Positions 52,838 through 60,711 of a stretch of 64,000 bases of DNA are shown piece after piece; the stretch's first letter is position 1, and every line of letters starts with the position of its first letter. The notes beneath the pieces were generated by a model. The model saw only the letters and a program-made list of their open reading frames with translations, did no database searches and was not told the origin of the DNA. The translations under genes were made by a program, and so were the position numbers. This DNA is from an uncultured Prevotella sp. (GTDB taxonomy: Bacteria; Bacteroidota; Bacteroidia; Bacteroidales; Bacteroidaceae), in assembly GCA_900554695.1 (NCBI GenBank), contig USHV01000015.1, positions 1 through 64,000 on the forward strand, in the 5' to 3' direction.

Positions 52838-54745
52838 GTGGGCAACGTTTCTGACAAATACGTAAGCATATTACGCCAGTACTGGGGCCATTCGGACTTC
52901 AGAGGAATACAGCGTGACATCATCGGAAGCATAGGCAGCGGACACGACACGTTGGGACTGATGCCGACAGGAGGCGGCAAGTCCATAACCTTTCAGGTGC
53001 CTGCCCTTGCCGCCGAAGGCGTGTGTATTGTCATCACTCCGCTCATAGCGCTGATGAAAGACCAGGTGTACAACCTGCGCAGGCGCGGCATAATGGCGGC
53101 GGCGATATACTCGGGCATGACCCGACGGGAGATGCTGCACACGCTGGAAAACTGCATTCTGGGCAGCACAAAGATTCTTTATGTGTCGCCCGAGCGCATA
53201 GCCTCAGAGCTGTTCAAGACCAAGCTGCGCCACATGCGCGTCAGTTTCATAACCGTTGACGAGGCTCACTGCATCAGCCAATGGGGCTACGACTTCCGCC
53301 CTTCCTACCTGCACATAGCCGACATAAGAGACATCAAGCCCGACATTCCGGTGCTCGCGCTCACCGCTACAGCCACCGGACAAGTGGTGGACGACATACA
53401 GAAGAAGCTGAAATTCACCGAGGCCAACGTGTTCCGCATGAGTTTCGAGCGCAAGAATCTGGCATACATCGTGCGCCACGCCACCGACAAGCGCGAACAG
53501 ATGATTCATATTCTGCGCAGTGTGGAGGGAAGTGCCATCGTGTATGTGAGGAGTCGCAAGAGAGCTTCGGAGATAAGCGACCTGCTCAATCAGAACAATG
53601 TGGAGGCGACATACTACCACGCCGGACTCGAACACTCCGTGAAGGACGAGCGACAGAAGGAATGGCACGACGACAAGAAGCGCGTAATGGTGGCCACAAA
53701 CGCCTTCGGCATGGGCATAGACAAGCCCGACGTGCGCGTGGTGATACACTTCGACTGCCCCAGCTCGCTCGAAGCCTACTTCCAGGAAGCGGGACGTGCC
53801 GGACGCGACGGGCAGAAATCATACGCTGTGCTGCTCTACAACAACAGCGACAAGTCAAAACTCCAGAAACGCATAGCCGACGAGTTTCCCGAGAAAGAAT
53901 ACATCCGAAGTGTTTACGACCACCTTGCCGGCTTCTTCCAGATAGCCGTAAACAGCGGGCGCGGACACGCTTTCATGTTCGACATAAGAAAATTCTGCCG
54001 CACATACAAGCTGTTTCCCATACAGACCGACGCCGCCCTGAAGATTCTCGAACGTGCGGGATACATAGAATATGACGCCGATCCGCATACCGAACCGCGC
54101 ATAATGTTCCTCTTGTCACGGCAGCAGCTTTACATGCTCAACGAACTTTCACCGCTTGAGGAACGCCTCGTCACGACACTGCTGCGCAACTACGGCACGC
54201 TGTTCAACGACTATACGTACATCGACGAGGAAATGATAGCTAATCAAGCCGGACTGACAAGCCAACAGATGTACCTGCTTCTGAAAGGACTTACGCAGCA
54301 GCGCATACTGCACTTCGTGCCACGCTGCAAGACACCCATCATAACATACACGCGCGACAGAGTGGACGGCGTGGACCTGATAATAACGCGCGACGTTTAC
54401 GAAGACCGCAAGGAGCAGTTCACCAAACGCATAAACACAGTCATAAGCTACGCCACCAACGACGACGTATGCCGCAGCCGGCAACTGCTGAGATACTTCG
54501 ACGAGACACGGTCGGAAGACTGCGGACAGTGCGACGTGTGTCTGGCACACAAGAAGAAGCCCAACATGAGGCAACAACTGAAGGATGCCAGAGCCACGAT
54601 AACCGCATTGCTCGGTGACAAGAAACAGCATCATCTGACCGAACTTCTGAAACTTCCTCTGCCTTCAGACATCCTCGACACGGCCCTGCAAGAGCTGGTT
54701 TCAGAGGAGATGATACACGTGGAAGACAGTTATATACACATTTAA
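52838..54745 (+). CDS. recQ: RecQ family ATP-dependent DNA helicase
   Basis: A 635-residue 3'-5' helicase. MPTGGGKSITFQVPAL is Walker A (about 43-58), VDEAHCISQWGYDFRPSY is the DEAH box plus RecQ aromatic loop, and YFQEAGRAGRDG is motif VI. Zinc ligands of the RQC region are seen in YFDETRSEDCGQCDVC, with an earlier Cys in CRSRQLLRYF. After a winged helix there is a short C-terminus with no HRDC domain, so it is a shortened RecQ. The first in-frame start after the recJ stop is GTG at 52838, giving a protein that begins just before the helicase helix (KYVSILRQYWGHSDFR); an upstream ATG is not available. Confidence 0.93.
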   Translation: MGNVSDKYVSILRQYWGHSDFRGIQRDIIGSIGSGHDTLGLMPTGGGKSITFQVPALAAEGVCIVITPLIALMKDQVYNLRRRGIMAAAIYSGMTRREMLHTLENCILGSTKILYVSPERIASELFKTKLRHMRVSFITVDEAHCISQWGYDFRPSYLHIADIRDIKPDIPVLALTATATGQVVDDIQKKLKFTEANVFRMSFERKNLAYIVRHATDKREQMIHILRSVEGSAIVYVRSRKRASEISDLLNQNNVEATYYHAGLEHSVKDERQKEWHDDKKRVMVATNAFGMGIDKPDVRVVIHFDCPSSLEAYFQEAGRAGRDGQKSYAVLLYNNSDKSKLQKRIADEFPEKEYIRSVYDHLAGFFQIAVNSGRGHAFMFDIRKFCRTYKLFPIQTDAALKILERAGYIEYDADPHTEPRIMFLLSRQQLYMLNELSPLEERLVTTLLRNYGTLFNDYTYIDEEMIANQAGLTSQQMYLLLKGLTQQRILHFVPRCKTPIITYTRDRVDGVDLIITRDVYEDRKEQFTKRINTVISYATNDDVCRSRQLLRYFDETRSEDCGQCDVCLAHKKKPNMRQQLKDARATITALLGDKKQHHLTELLKLPLPSDILDTALQELVSEEMIHVEDSYIHI

Positions 54746-55127
54746 CCCACGCACCGACGGGAAAACACCTGCGCACCGACGGGAAAACAACCGAGCAAAA
54801 ACAATCTGACATCACAGACCAAGACAACAACTCAAAGAACAAAAAGCCCTGTCTGACGTCATTACCACAAACAGACATGACCGACAGCCACGACAGACGA
54901 CACACCATAAACACGCTTACCGACACACGGACACGGCAAAGCCGTATGCCCGCAATAAGAAAAAGAAAATACACTGACGCCATAAACATAATATACTAAC
55001 ATCCGAATCGCTTGAGAGACTGCTCAAGATAGACGACCTGCCACCACTCGACTACCTCGCGGGACACGCGCCGACCGATGCCTACCTCACCGTACCGGAG
55101 ACAGCCGTAAAGGGCGGATATCTATAC
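54746..55127. other. Gap with 22-bp duplication and coding remnant
   Basis: It holds the 22-bp duplication at 54751-54794 and, from about 54995 to 55127, coding-like sequence in frame with the next gene (SESLERLLKIDDLPPLDYLA) but without any start codon. No other gene was seen. Confidence 0.55.
54751..54794 (+). repeat. 22-bp tandem duplication
   Basis: GCACCGACGGGAAAACA occurs at 54751 and again at 54773, a period of exactly 22 bp, immediately after the recQ stop. The second unit differs only at its 3' end. Confidence 0.8.
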
Positions 55128-56441
55128 ATGGCGGCCGGAGCACCATTCAACAACAAGGTGAAGAGCTACAACATGGGCTATGAATGTGACATAACATACG
55201 ACATACAGAAAGACGGCAACACCATAGCCACAATAACGGGCGCACCACTCGAGATTTCGTATTACACACCGCAGGAAACGGGCGAATACACCATCGTGGC
55301 ACACATAAGCAACAAATATGGCGGGACATCATTGTCGAAGAACGTCACAGTGACCGAACGCGAAAAGAAAGAGCTCGACCTCTCGCTCTCAACCGTAAAC
55401 ATATATAACGGCGGTTATGAGTATAACGGCGAGTTTGTGGACGGCGATTACGACTACATCATCACCGGTTCGACAACCGAAAACCTGTTCAACTTCTACA
55501 ACACAGTCAATACCAACGTGACGCTCAGAGACGTGAACATCGACCTCAGGGCGCAAAGGGGCACCAACGTGACCTATTCGGCATCATACGTAAGCGCGGC
55601 TTCGGTGAACATCACTCTCGAAGGCGAAAACAGACTGTATGCAGGCAACGACCGTTCGGCCATATTCATGGAGGGCGACTGCTCTGCAACAATCGACGGC
55701 GAAGGCAGTCTCTATGCCAACGGCGACTGGGCATGGGCGGGAATAACCTGCGTTGACAACCAGACCCTCACCATAAACGGCGGCAACATAACGGCCAGAG
55801 GTGGCGACTACGGAGCCGGAATAGGCGGCAGCTGGGGATGGGCTGGCGGCAACGTCATCATCAACGGCGGAACAGTGACGGCCATCGGAGGCTTCAGTTC
55901 GGCAGGAATAGGCAGCGGCCACGACACCGACGCAGGCAGGACTCCTGTGATAAACGGCGGCTCGGTGAAGGCAAGCGGTCTCTACGCATTCGGCGGAGGC
56001 AGAGAAGGACAGGAGCTTACGCCGGTGAACAGTGACGGCCGACGACTGACACTGCACACGATGAACAACACGTGGTTTGGGTCGCTCACAGTAGAAGGCA
56101 ATGAATATGGCAATCCTTGCGGAGCCCATCCTTCAGACAACATATACTATCTCTACTTGCCGGAATCGGGCGACGCTGTGCTCAACGGCATACCATTCCG
56201 CATAGAAGACGGATGGCCCATAACCGACAACATAGACAACACGGACACAACCGACGGCCTCAACGCCACAGGTCAGGACGGAACAATAGTGCTGAACGTG
56301 GCGAAGGCGCAGAAGGTGACCATATTCTCTGCCGACGGCATGCGGATATTCAGCGCGTTCTGCAGCGAAGGCGAGCACATGGTGCACAACGTAGGCAAGG
56401 GCGTATATATCGTCAACGGCAGAAAGATTGTCGTAAGATAA
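55128..56441 (+). CDS. Secreted beta-helix/carbohydrate-binding-type protein, 5' truncated
   Basis: The first ATG gives 437 residues with no signal peptide, although the protein has a sorting domain at its end, so the true N-terminus is missing. In-frame coding continues upstream to about 54995 and then meets a TGA with no start. Residues about 1-75 form an Ig-like sandwich (PQETGEYTIVAHISNKYGG). Residues about 85-300 are short repeats (TLTINGGNITARGGDYGAGI, NVIINGGTVTAIGG) of a carbohydrate-binding beta-helix. The last 60 residues (VTIFSADGMRIF, GKGVYIVNGRKIVVR) are a T9SS type A domain. It is likely a remnant of a longer exported protein. Confidence 0.7.
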   Translation: MAAGAPFNNKVKSYNMGYECDITYDIQKDGNTIATITGAPLEISYYTPQETGEYTIVAHISNKYGGTSLSKNVTVTEREKKELDLSLSTVNIYNGGYEYNGEFVDGDYDYIITGSTTENLFNFYNTVNTNVTLRDVNIDLRAQRGTNVTYSASYVSAASVNITLEGENRLYAGNDRSAIFMEGDCSATIDGEGSLYANGDWAWAGITCVDNQTLTINGGNITARGGDYGAGIGGSWGWAGGNVIINGGTVTAIGGFSSAGIGSGHDTDAGRTPVINGGSVKASGLYAFGGGREGQELTPVNSDGRRLTLHTMNNTWFGSLTVEGNEYGNPCGAHPSDNIYYLYLPESGDAVLNGIPFRIEDGWPITDNIDNTDTTDGLNATGQDGTIVLNVAKAQKVTIFSADGMRIFSAFCSEGEHMVHNVGKGVYIVNGRKIVVR

Positions 56442-56472
56442 CTTACGGAACATCATTCCAAGACATACCGGC

Positions 56473-56508
56473 AAAGCCTCTCCGCCACCGCGGAGGGGCT
56501 TTCTTTTT
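56473..56508 (+). terminator. Intrinsic terminator after truncated secreted protein gene
   Basis: The stem AAAGCCTCTCCGC/GCGGAGGGGCTTT with a short loop is followed by CTTTTTG. Confidence 0.85.
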
Positions 56509-56640
56509 GTCCTTCAAGTCACCCATTTAATAGCAAAAGAGGAAATGTATAAATATGCAGAAATAGAAATGAGGGAATGAATAAATATACAGCGTAACTC
56601 GAAAATACGCGAGTTTTTTCGTCCGACTGTTCCTTCGGTC

Positions 56641-56972
56641 GCAAATACGCGAGTTTTGAGAGGTTTTGTTATCTGCCTGACAGACAGCGTTTTACGCAAT
56701 ATGGCAATTTGATGATGTGCTTACGGGTTTGCGAAAGAGCCCATTTCGTGTTGCGATATAGGCTCTTTCAGGCTCCGATATGGTGCTTTTCGTGTCATGA
56801 TATGGTGCATTTCGCAAGCCGAAAGAGCCCATTTCGCAAGACCATCGGTTTTTTACGGTGTTTTGATGAGGAAAAAACAGGTGAGGGAAAGGCTCTTTAA
56901 CGCATTGCGACGGGGTAGCTTTCGGGCTGCCTTTTTCTATTTTGCGAAAAATTTTTGTCAAAATATTTTACC
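56641..56972 (+). repeat. Composite repeat element 5 (flank - 22-bp array - flank)
   Basis: GCAAATACGCGAGT starts at 56641, 88 bp before the array; TTTTGTCAAAATATTTTACC starts at 56953, 115 bp after it. Element 1 has these words at 88 and 116 bp. The right flank also shares CTGCGAC/TTGCGAC and CTATTTT words with element 1. This agreement in spacing is the best evidence that a defined composite element exists. Confidence 0.78.
56729..56838 (+). repeat. 22-bp palindromic-unit array 5 (five units)
   Basis: Units start at 56729, 56751, 56773, 56795 and 56817. Cores are CGAAAGAGCCCATTTCG, CGATATAGGCTCTTTCA, CGATATGGTGCTTTTCG, TGATATGGTGCATTTCG and CGAAAGAGCCCATTTCG. Units 1 and 2 are almost identical to units 1 and 2 of array 1. 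Confidence 0.9.
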
Positions 56973-57266
56973 GTGAAAAGCGTATAAATATGCAATTATC
57001 GTCTATTAACAGCTTTGCGGACATCGTGCCTGCCGGTACCCGAAAGACCGCTGTGGCAATAAAAAAGCGCCATGGCGAGACGTAAGTAAAAGGACATGGC
57101 TGTGCCGTATGAACGAAGATACGGAGCCGTCATAAGATTGCGAACTGACAATACGGACGGCACGGGAAGACATAGCAGAATATACGGACGTGCCGACGCA
57201 TATGCAGCCCGGCATAATGACGCCTTTCACACGACGCGGAAACGCACGCGACGGGCCATAAACGAA

Positions 57267-57297
57267 TTAAGGGCGCATCATGACGATGCACCCTTAA
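57267..57297 (-). terminator. Terminator-like hairpin after 57336 gene
   Basis: The stem TTAAGGGCGCATC/GATGCACCCTTAA (one wobble) lies 39 bp past the stop; the T tail on the minus strand (ATTCGTTTAT) is weak. Confidence 0.6.
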
Positions 57298-57335
57298 CAC
57301 TTTATTCATTCCGTTAATGTTGACCGATGAACGAA

Positions 57336-58481
57336 TCAACGGTTGCCCATGAACAGAATTTTCTCCTTCTTTGAGGTATTGTCCTTATAAACGGTGACGC
57401 GTATCACCAGACTGCCCTTCTGCGGTTCGCCAATCTTGCGGCCGTCGATTGAATAATAGTCAACACGCTGCACTTCCTTGGCGGCGGTGTTATCGACAGA
57501 CTCAATGGATGTAGCGATTGTAGAAGCCGGGTCGTAGGTCACGTTCACTGTCTTGACAAACTCGAACAGAAGGTTCTCGTTCACGGCGATGCTACCTGTT
57601 GTTGCGTCGTACTCAGCCACCCAAATAGCCATCGGGTCGAGGGTCAGCGTTCCGTTCTTGACGTCGATTGTGGCGTGGATGCGTCCCATATCGGCAGTGC
57701 CGGCATACGACATTCCGGTCGGCATGTTGGTAGCCTCATCATAATCGCAGCCTGTCAGGATGCGGTATTTGCCGTCGTTGGTATATCCGGTGAGCGTATA
57801 GTCGAGCATGGCATCGCCTGTCTCGGCGTCGAACGTACCGCTGAGGTGAACGCCGTAGCCATACTGGTCGGCCTGGAGAATGTTGTAGATGTCGATGCGG
57901 TTGCCGTTGATGGTCACATAGCAAGGTCTCGACTCGTTGTATTCGTCCTGACTTCCGACAGCTCCGGCGTATGATGTGTTGGCTGAAGTACCGTTGCAGC
58001 GCACGATGGTAGAGCTGTTTGAGAAAGAGCTGGTCTGGATGTTCTCATCCAGTATGGCAACGAGCATGAGGTCGTTGTCGTTCTGCCATGTGTTGTTACC
58101 GGCATATCTGTATTCTATCGGACGTGTTATCACCTCCTCGTTCTCGCTATCCCACGGACAGAGATAGACCATGTACGACTTCATGTCGAATATCGGTGTG
58201 CCAGAGGCAATGGTCATCGAACCGTTCTTCTCGTTGTATTCGGCATCGAAGTCGAGACATCCGGCCATGTAGAAGCCGCGCATGCTGACGGTGGTGTTGT
58301 CCGACGGCGACATCTTGAACGCCTTCATCGACGAGAGGCTTGTCACTCCGTTATACTCCTGTGAGTTCAATACGAGAAAGTCGCCAGACATGTCGCTGAG
58401 CGCAGGAATCTCTGTTGTGTTTTGCGCGCAAACAGATGTTGCGGCAGCCACTGCCATGGCCAGTATAAATTTTCTTACCAT
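57336..58481 (-). CDS. Secreted protein of unknown function with sorting-type C-terminus
   Basis: A 381-residue protein with a signal peptide (1-19, ending VCAQ) and no recognised enzymatic motif. The body is beta-rich with repeated Thr/Asn/Gly strands (for example YVTINGNRIDIYNILQADQY). The last 40 residues (VQRVDYYSIDGRKIGEPQKG, then KKEKILFMGNR) match the short sorting signal seen at the end of many Prevotella secreted proteins. It is the last gene of the minus-strand group, 8 bp after the subtilase gene, so it may assist or be processed by that protease; this is inference. Confidence 0.75.
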   Translation of the reverse strand: MVRKFILAMAVAAATSVCAQNTTEIPALSDMSGDFLVLNSQEYNGVTSLSSMKAFKMSPSDNTTVSMRGFYMAGCLDFDAEYNEKNGSMTIASGTPIFDMKSYMVYLCPWDSENEEVITRPIEYRYAGNNTWQNDNDLMLVAILDENIQTSSFSNSSTIVRCNGTSANTSYAGAVGSQDEYNESRPCYVTINGNRIDIYNILQADQYGYGVHLSGTFDAETGDAMLDYTLTGYTNDGKYRILTGCDYDEATNMPTGMSYAGTADMGRIHATIDVKNGTLTLDPMAIWVAEYDATTGSIAVNENLLFEFVKTVNVTYDPASTIATSIESVDNTAAKEVQRVDYYSIDGRKIGEPQKGSLVIRVTVYKDNTSKKEKILFMGNR

Positions 58482-58489
58482 TTTGATGT

Positions 58490-60691
58490 TTATTGAATTA
58501 TTATTTTCTTAACAGTTTGTTTTGTATTCTTGCCTGACATCTTGAAGATGTATATGCCTTTTGCGGCACCCGGCAGACCGAACGTGAGTTCCTCACCGGC
58601 CGAGGCACTGCCCGCTGCTGACGAAGCGACGCACTCGCCCTGCATATTGTAGAGCTGCATGTGTATGTCGCTATCGGCATATCCCATGACGATTCTGACG
58701 TTGCGGCCGTCGCTGACAATCATGTGCGGCGCGTCAGCCAGTCCGGTCTCAATGCCTGTTCCGCAGAGTAAGCTCTCCTTGATGCCCTCGTAGGCGTCGA
58801 GCTTGCCGTAGCCCCACAGATAGGTTGGCAGATCGTCGCCGGTGAAGGAGTCGCGGCGCGAGGTTTTCTGAAGTATGCTGACAACATCCTCAGGGGTCAG
58901 TTCAGGATTTGCCTGAAGCCATGTGGCAACCACTCCGGCTACAAACGGCGACGCCATGGACGTGCCCTGCATGTATCCGTATTCGTATTTATTGCCGTTC
59001 CAGCTGATGGTGCAATACTTGACCTTGCTGCCGGTGTAGTAGTTCGACAGCGAGGAGACGATGTAGGCACCCGGAGCTGCCACCTCGGGCTTGAGGCGGC
59101 CGTCGGCCGTAGGTCCGTGGCTTGAGAATGAAGCGAGGGCATTCACCGTCTCGTCGATGTAGTGAGGAATGCCGTATTGCGTGCTGTGGTCGCACGTGAC
59201 GTATGCTCCTACAGACACGATACGCTTGCCTGTACCGCCTATCTCGCCCACGGTCATGTCGTCGTTGCCGTCCTCATATCCTGCGACATTGTAGTTGCTG
59301 AACTGCGAGGTCATGTTCTCGGTCCACATGTTCACGTCGCCCTTATCGGACGATATGACGTATATGCCGCGACGATAATCGGGCGAATTAAGATAGTTGA
59401 AGCTGAGCATGAGGTGCACCTTGCCGTTGAGCGGGTTCACTTCGCCCTCCACCGTAAGGTCGCCTGAGACGGAGTCGGTGGCAAGATTGAAATTGTAGGT
59501 GCGGTTGTCGCACTGCTCCGTGTTGAACACAGCCGGCTCATAGACCTGCTTTATAGTGTTGCCGTTGGCACGCAAGACAAACGGCACGAATTTGATATTC
59601 ATTCCCTTGTCGCACCATATCTCGGCTGTTCCCGACTGCGGATAAATATATTTGAAGTCGAGGAACGTGGCGATGGTGTCAGCCTTCTCGCCTTCGAAGG
59701 TCTTTCCTACGTGGCACTTGGCACCGCCGTCGTTGCCGGCAGCTCCCACGATGATGCGTCCCGGTCCGAGCATCTCGTCCGTCAGCATGTCGAAGGTTGA
59801 CGAACCATCGCGCGGTCCGAGGTGACTGCCAAGGCTGAGGTTTACCACGCAGGGCTTATTCACCGACTTGGCATAATCGAATATGTACTTCACTCCGTCG
59901 ATGACGGTGGTGTTGTCGGCGTTTATCAGTTCGTTTCCGTTGAGAGACACGAGCACTATGTCGGCATCGGTAGCCACGCCATACACATTCTTATCGCCCG
60001 TATTGTCGGCTCCTGCAGCTATCCCCAGCACGTGAGTTCCGTGTGTCGAGCTGTTGGTGTCGTAGGCTCTGGCAAGTATTTCGTCGGCCGTGGTGTATTC
60101 GCATCCGTAATCGAATCCCTCGGGAGCATTGCCTGATGCGTTCTGGTCCCATACTCTCTTTATGCGAAGCTCGCTCTTGTCGCGGGTGTAGAAGTTGGGA
60201 TGGCCGAACTCGAAACCGTTGTCCACCACTCCCACTACGACATCCTTGCCGCGATATTCGGCAGGAAGCGACACGCCGTTCTGCACATCATCCACACGCG
60301 TATCCTTGCGGGCCTTGTCAAGACTGGAGGTTACGGGCGTACCCATCTCTATGTATCTCACGCCGTCGAGGGCCGAGAGCTTGTCGAGAGCGTCGAGCGG
60401 GATGTCGGCGGTAAGCACGTTTCCTATCACGGTTCTCACTTTCACGCCGTAGTCCTTGAGCATATCGGGACTGTATCCTTCGTAAAGATGGACAAAGGCC
60501 GGTATGACAATGTTGCGGTCGGTGGCATCGGTTCTGAAACAATAAGCGCTCTTCAGCTTTCTGATGTCTGCCGAAGATGCGCTGTGTTTTACGGTCTCTA
60601 CAAAATAACGAGTATATGGGGACAATTTACTTTGTCCCCATATATTAACCGACATTGCAGCAATCACTGCAGATATTAACAGTCGTTTCAT
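58490..60691 (-). CDS. Secreted S8 (subtilisin) family serine protease with sorting domain
   Basis: A 733-residue protease with signal peptide (1-19) and a propeptide-like region (about 20-125). The catalytic triad is present: Asp157 in GVVDNGFEFGH, His217 in STHGTHVLG and Ser578 in QGTSMASPFVAG, with Asn320 of the oxyanion hole in GAAGND. A jelly-roll-like insert of about 160 residues separates the His and Ser parts (about 340-500). The C-terminus (MQLYNMQGECVASS, AAKGIYIFKMSGK, KIIIQ) is a T9SS type A sorting domain, so it is probably surface attached or released. It follows the 727-residue protein by 20 bp and precedes the 381-residue one by 8 bp: one transcript. Confidence 0.92.
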   Translation of the reverse strand: MKRLLISAVIAAMSVNIWGQSKLSPYTRYFVETVKHSASSADIRKLKSAYCFRTDATDRNIVIPAFVHLYEGYSPDMLKDYGVKVRTVIGNVLTADIPLDALDKLSALDGVRYIEMGTPVTSSLDKARKDTRVDDVQNGVSLPAEYRGKDVVVGVVDNGFEFGHPNFYTRDKSELRIKRVWDQNASGNAPEGFDYGCEYTTADEILARAYDTNSSTHGTHVLGIAAGADNTGDKNVYGVATDADIVLVSLNGNELINADNTTVIDGVKYIFDYAKSVNKPCVVNLSLGSHLGPRDGSSTFDMLTDEMLGPGRIIVGAAGNDGGAKCHVGKTFEGEKADTIATFLDFKYIYPQSGTAEIWCDKGMNIKFVPFVLRANGNTIKQVYEPAVFNTEQCDNRTYNFNLATDSVSGDLTVEGEVNPLNGKVHLMLSFNYLNSPDYRRGIYVISSDKGDVNMWTENMTSQFSNYNVAGYEDGNDDMTVGEIGGTGKRIVSVGAYVTCDHSTQYGIPHYIDETVNALASFSSHGPTADGRLKPEVAAPGAYIVSSLSNYYTGSKVKYCTISWNGNKYEYGYMQGTSMASPFVAGVVATWLQANPELTPEDVVSILQKTSRRDSFTGDDLPTYLWGYGKLDAYEGIKESLLCGTGIETGLADAPHMIVSDGRNVRIVMGYADSDIHMQLYNMQGECVASSAAGSASAGEELTFGLPGAAKGIYIFKMSGKNTKQTVKKIIIQ

Positions 60692-60711
60692 TTCTATTGG
60701 CTGTTTGTCGT

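Larger units (their letters stand above)
56509..57266. other. Intergenic region holding composite element 5
   Basis: Composite repeat element 5 spans 56641-56972 with an additional related flank from about 56597 (palindromic CGAAAATACGCGAG...TTTTTTCG). 56973-57266 has no gene or motif I can support. Confidence 0.6.
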
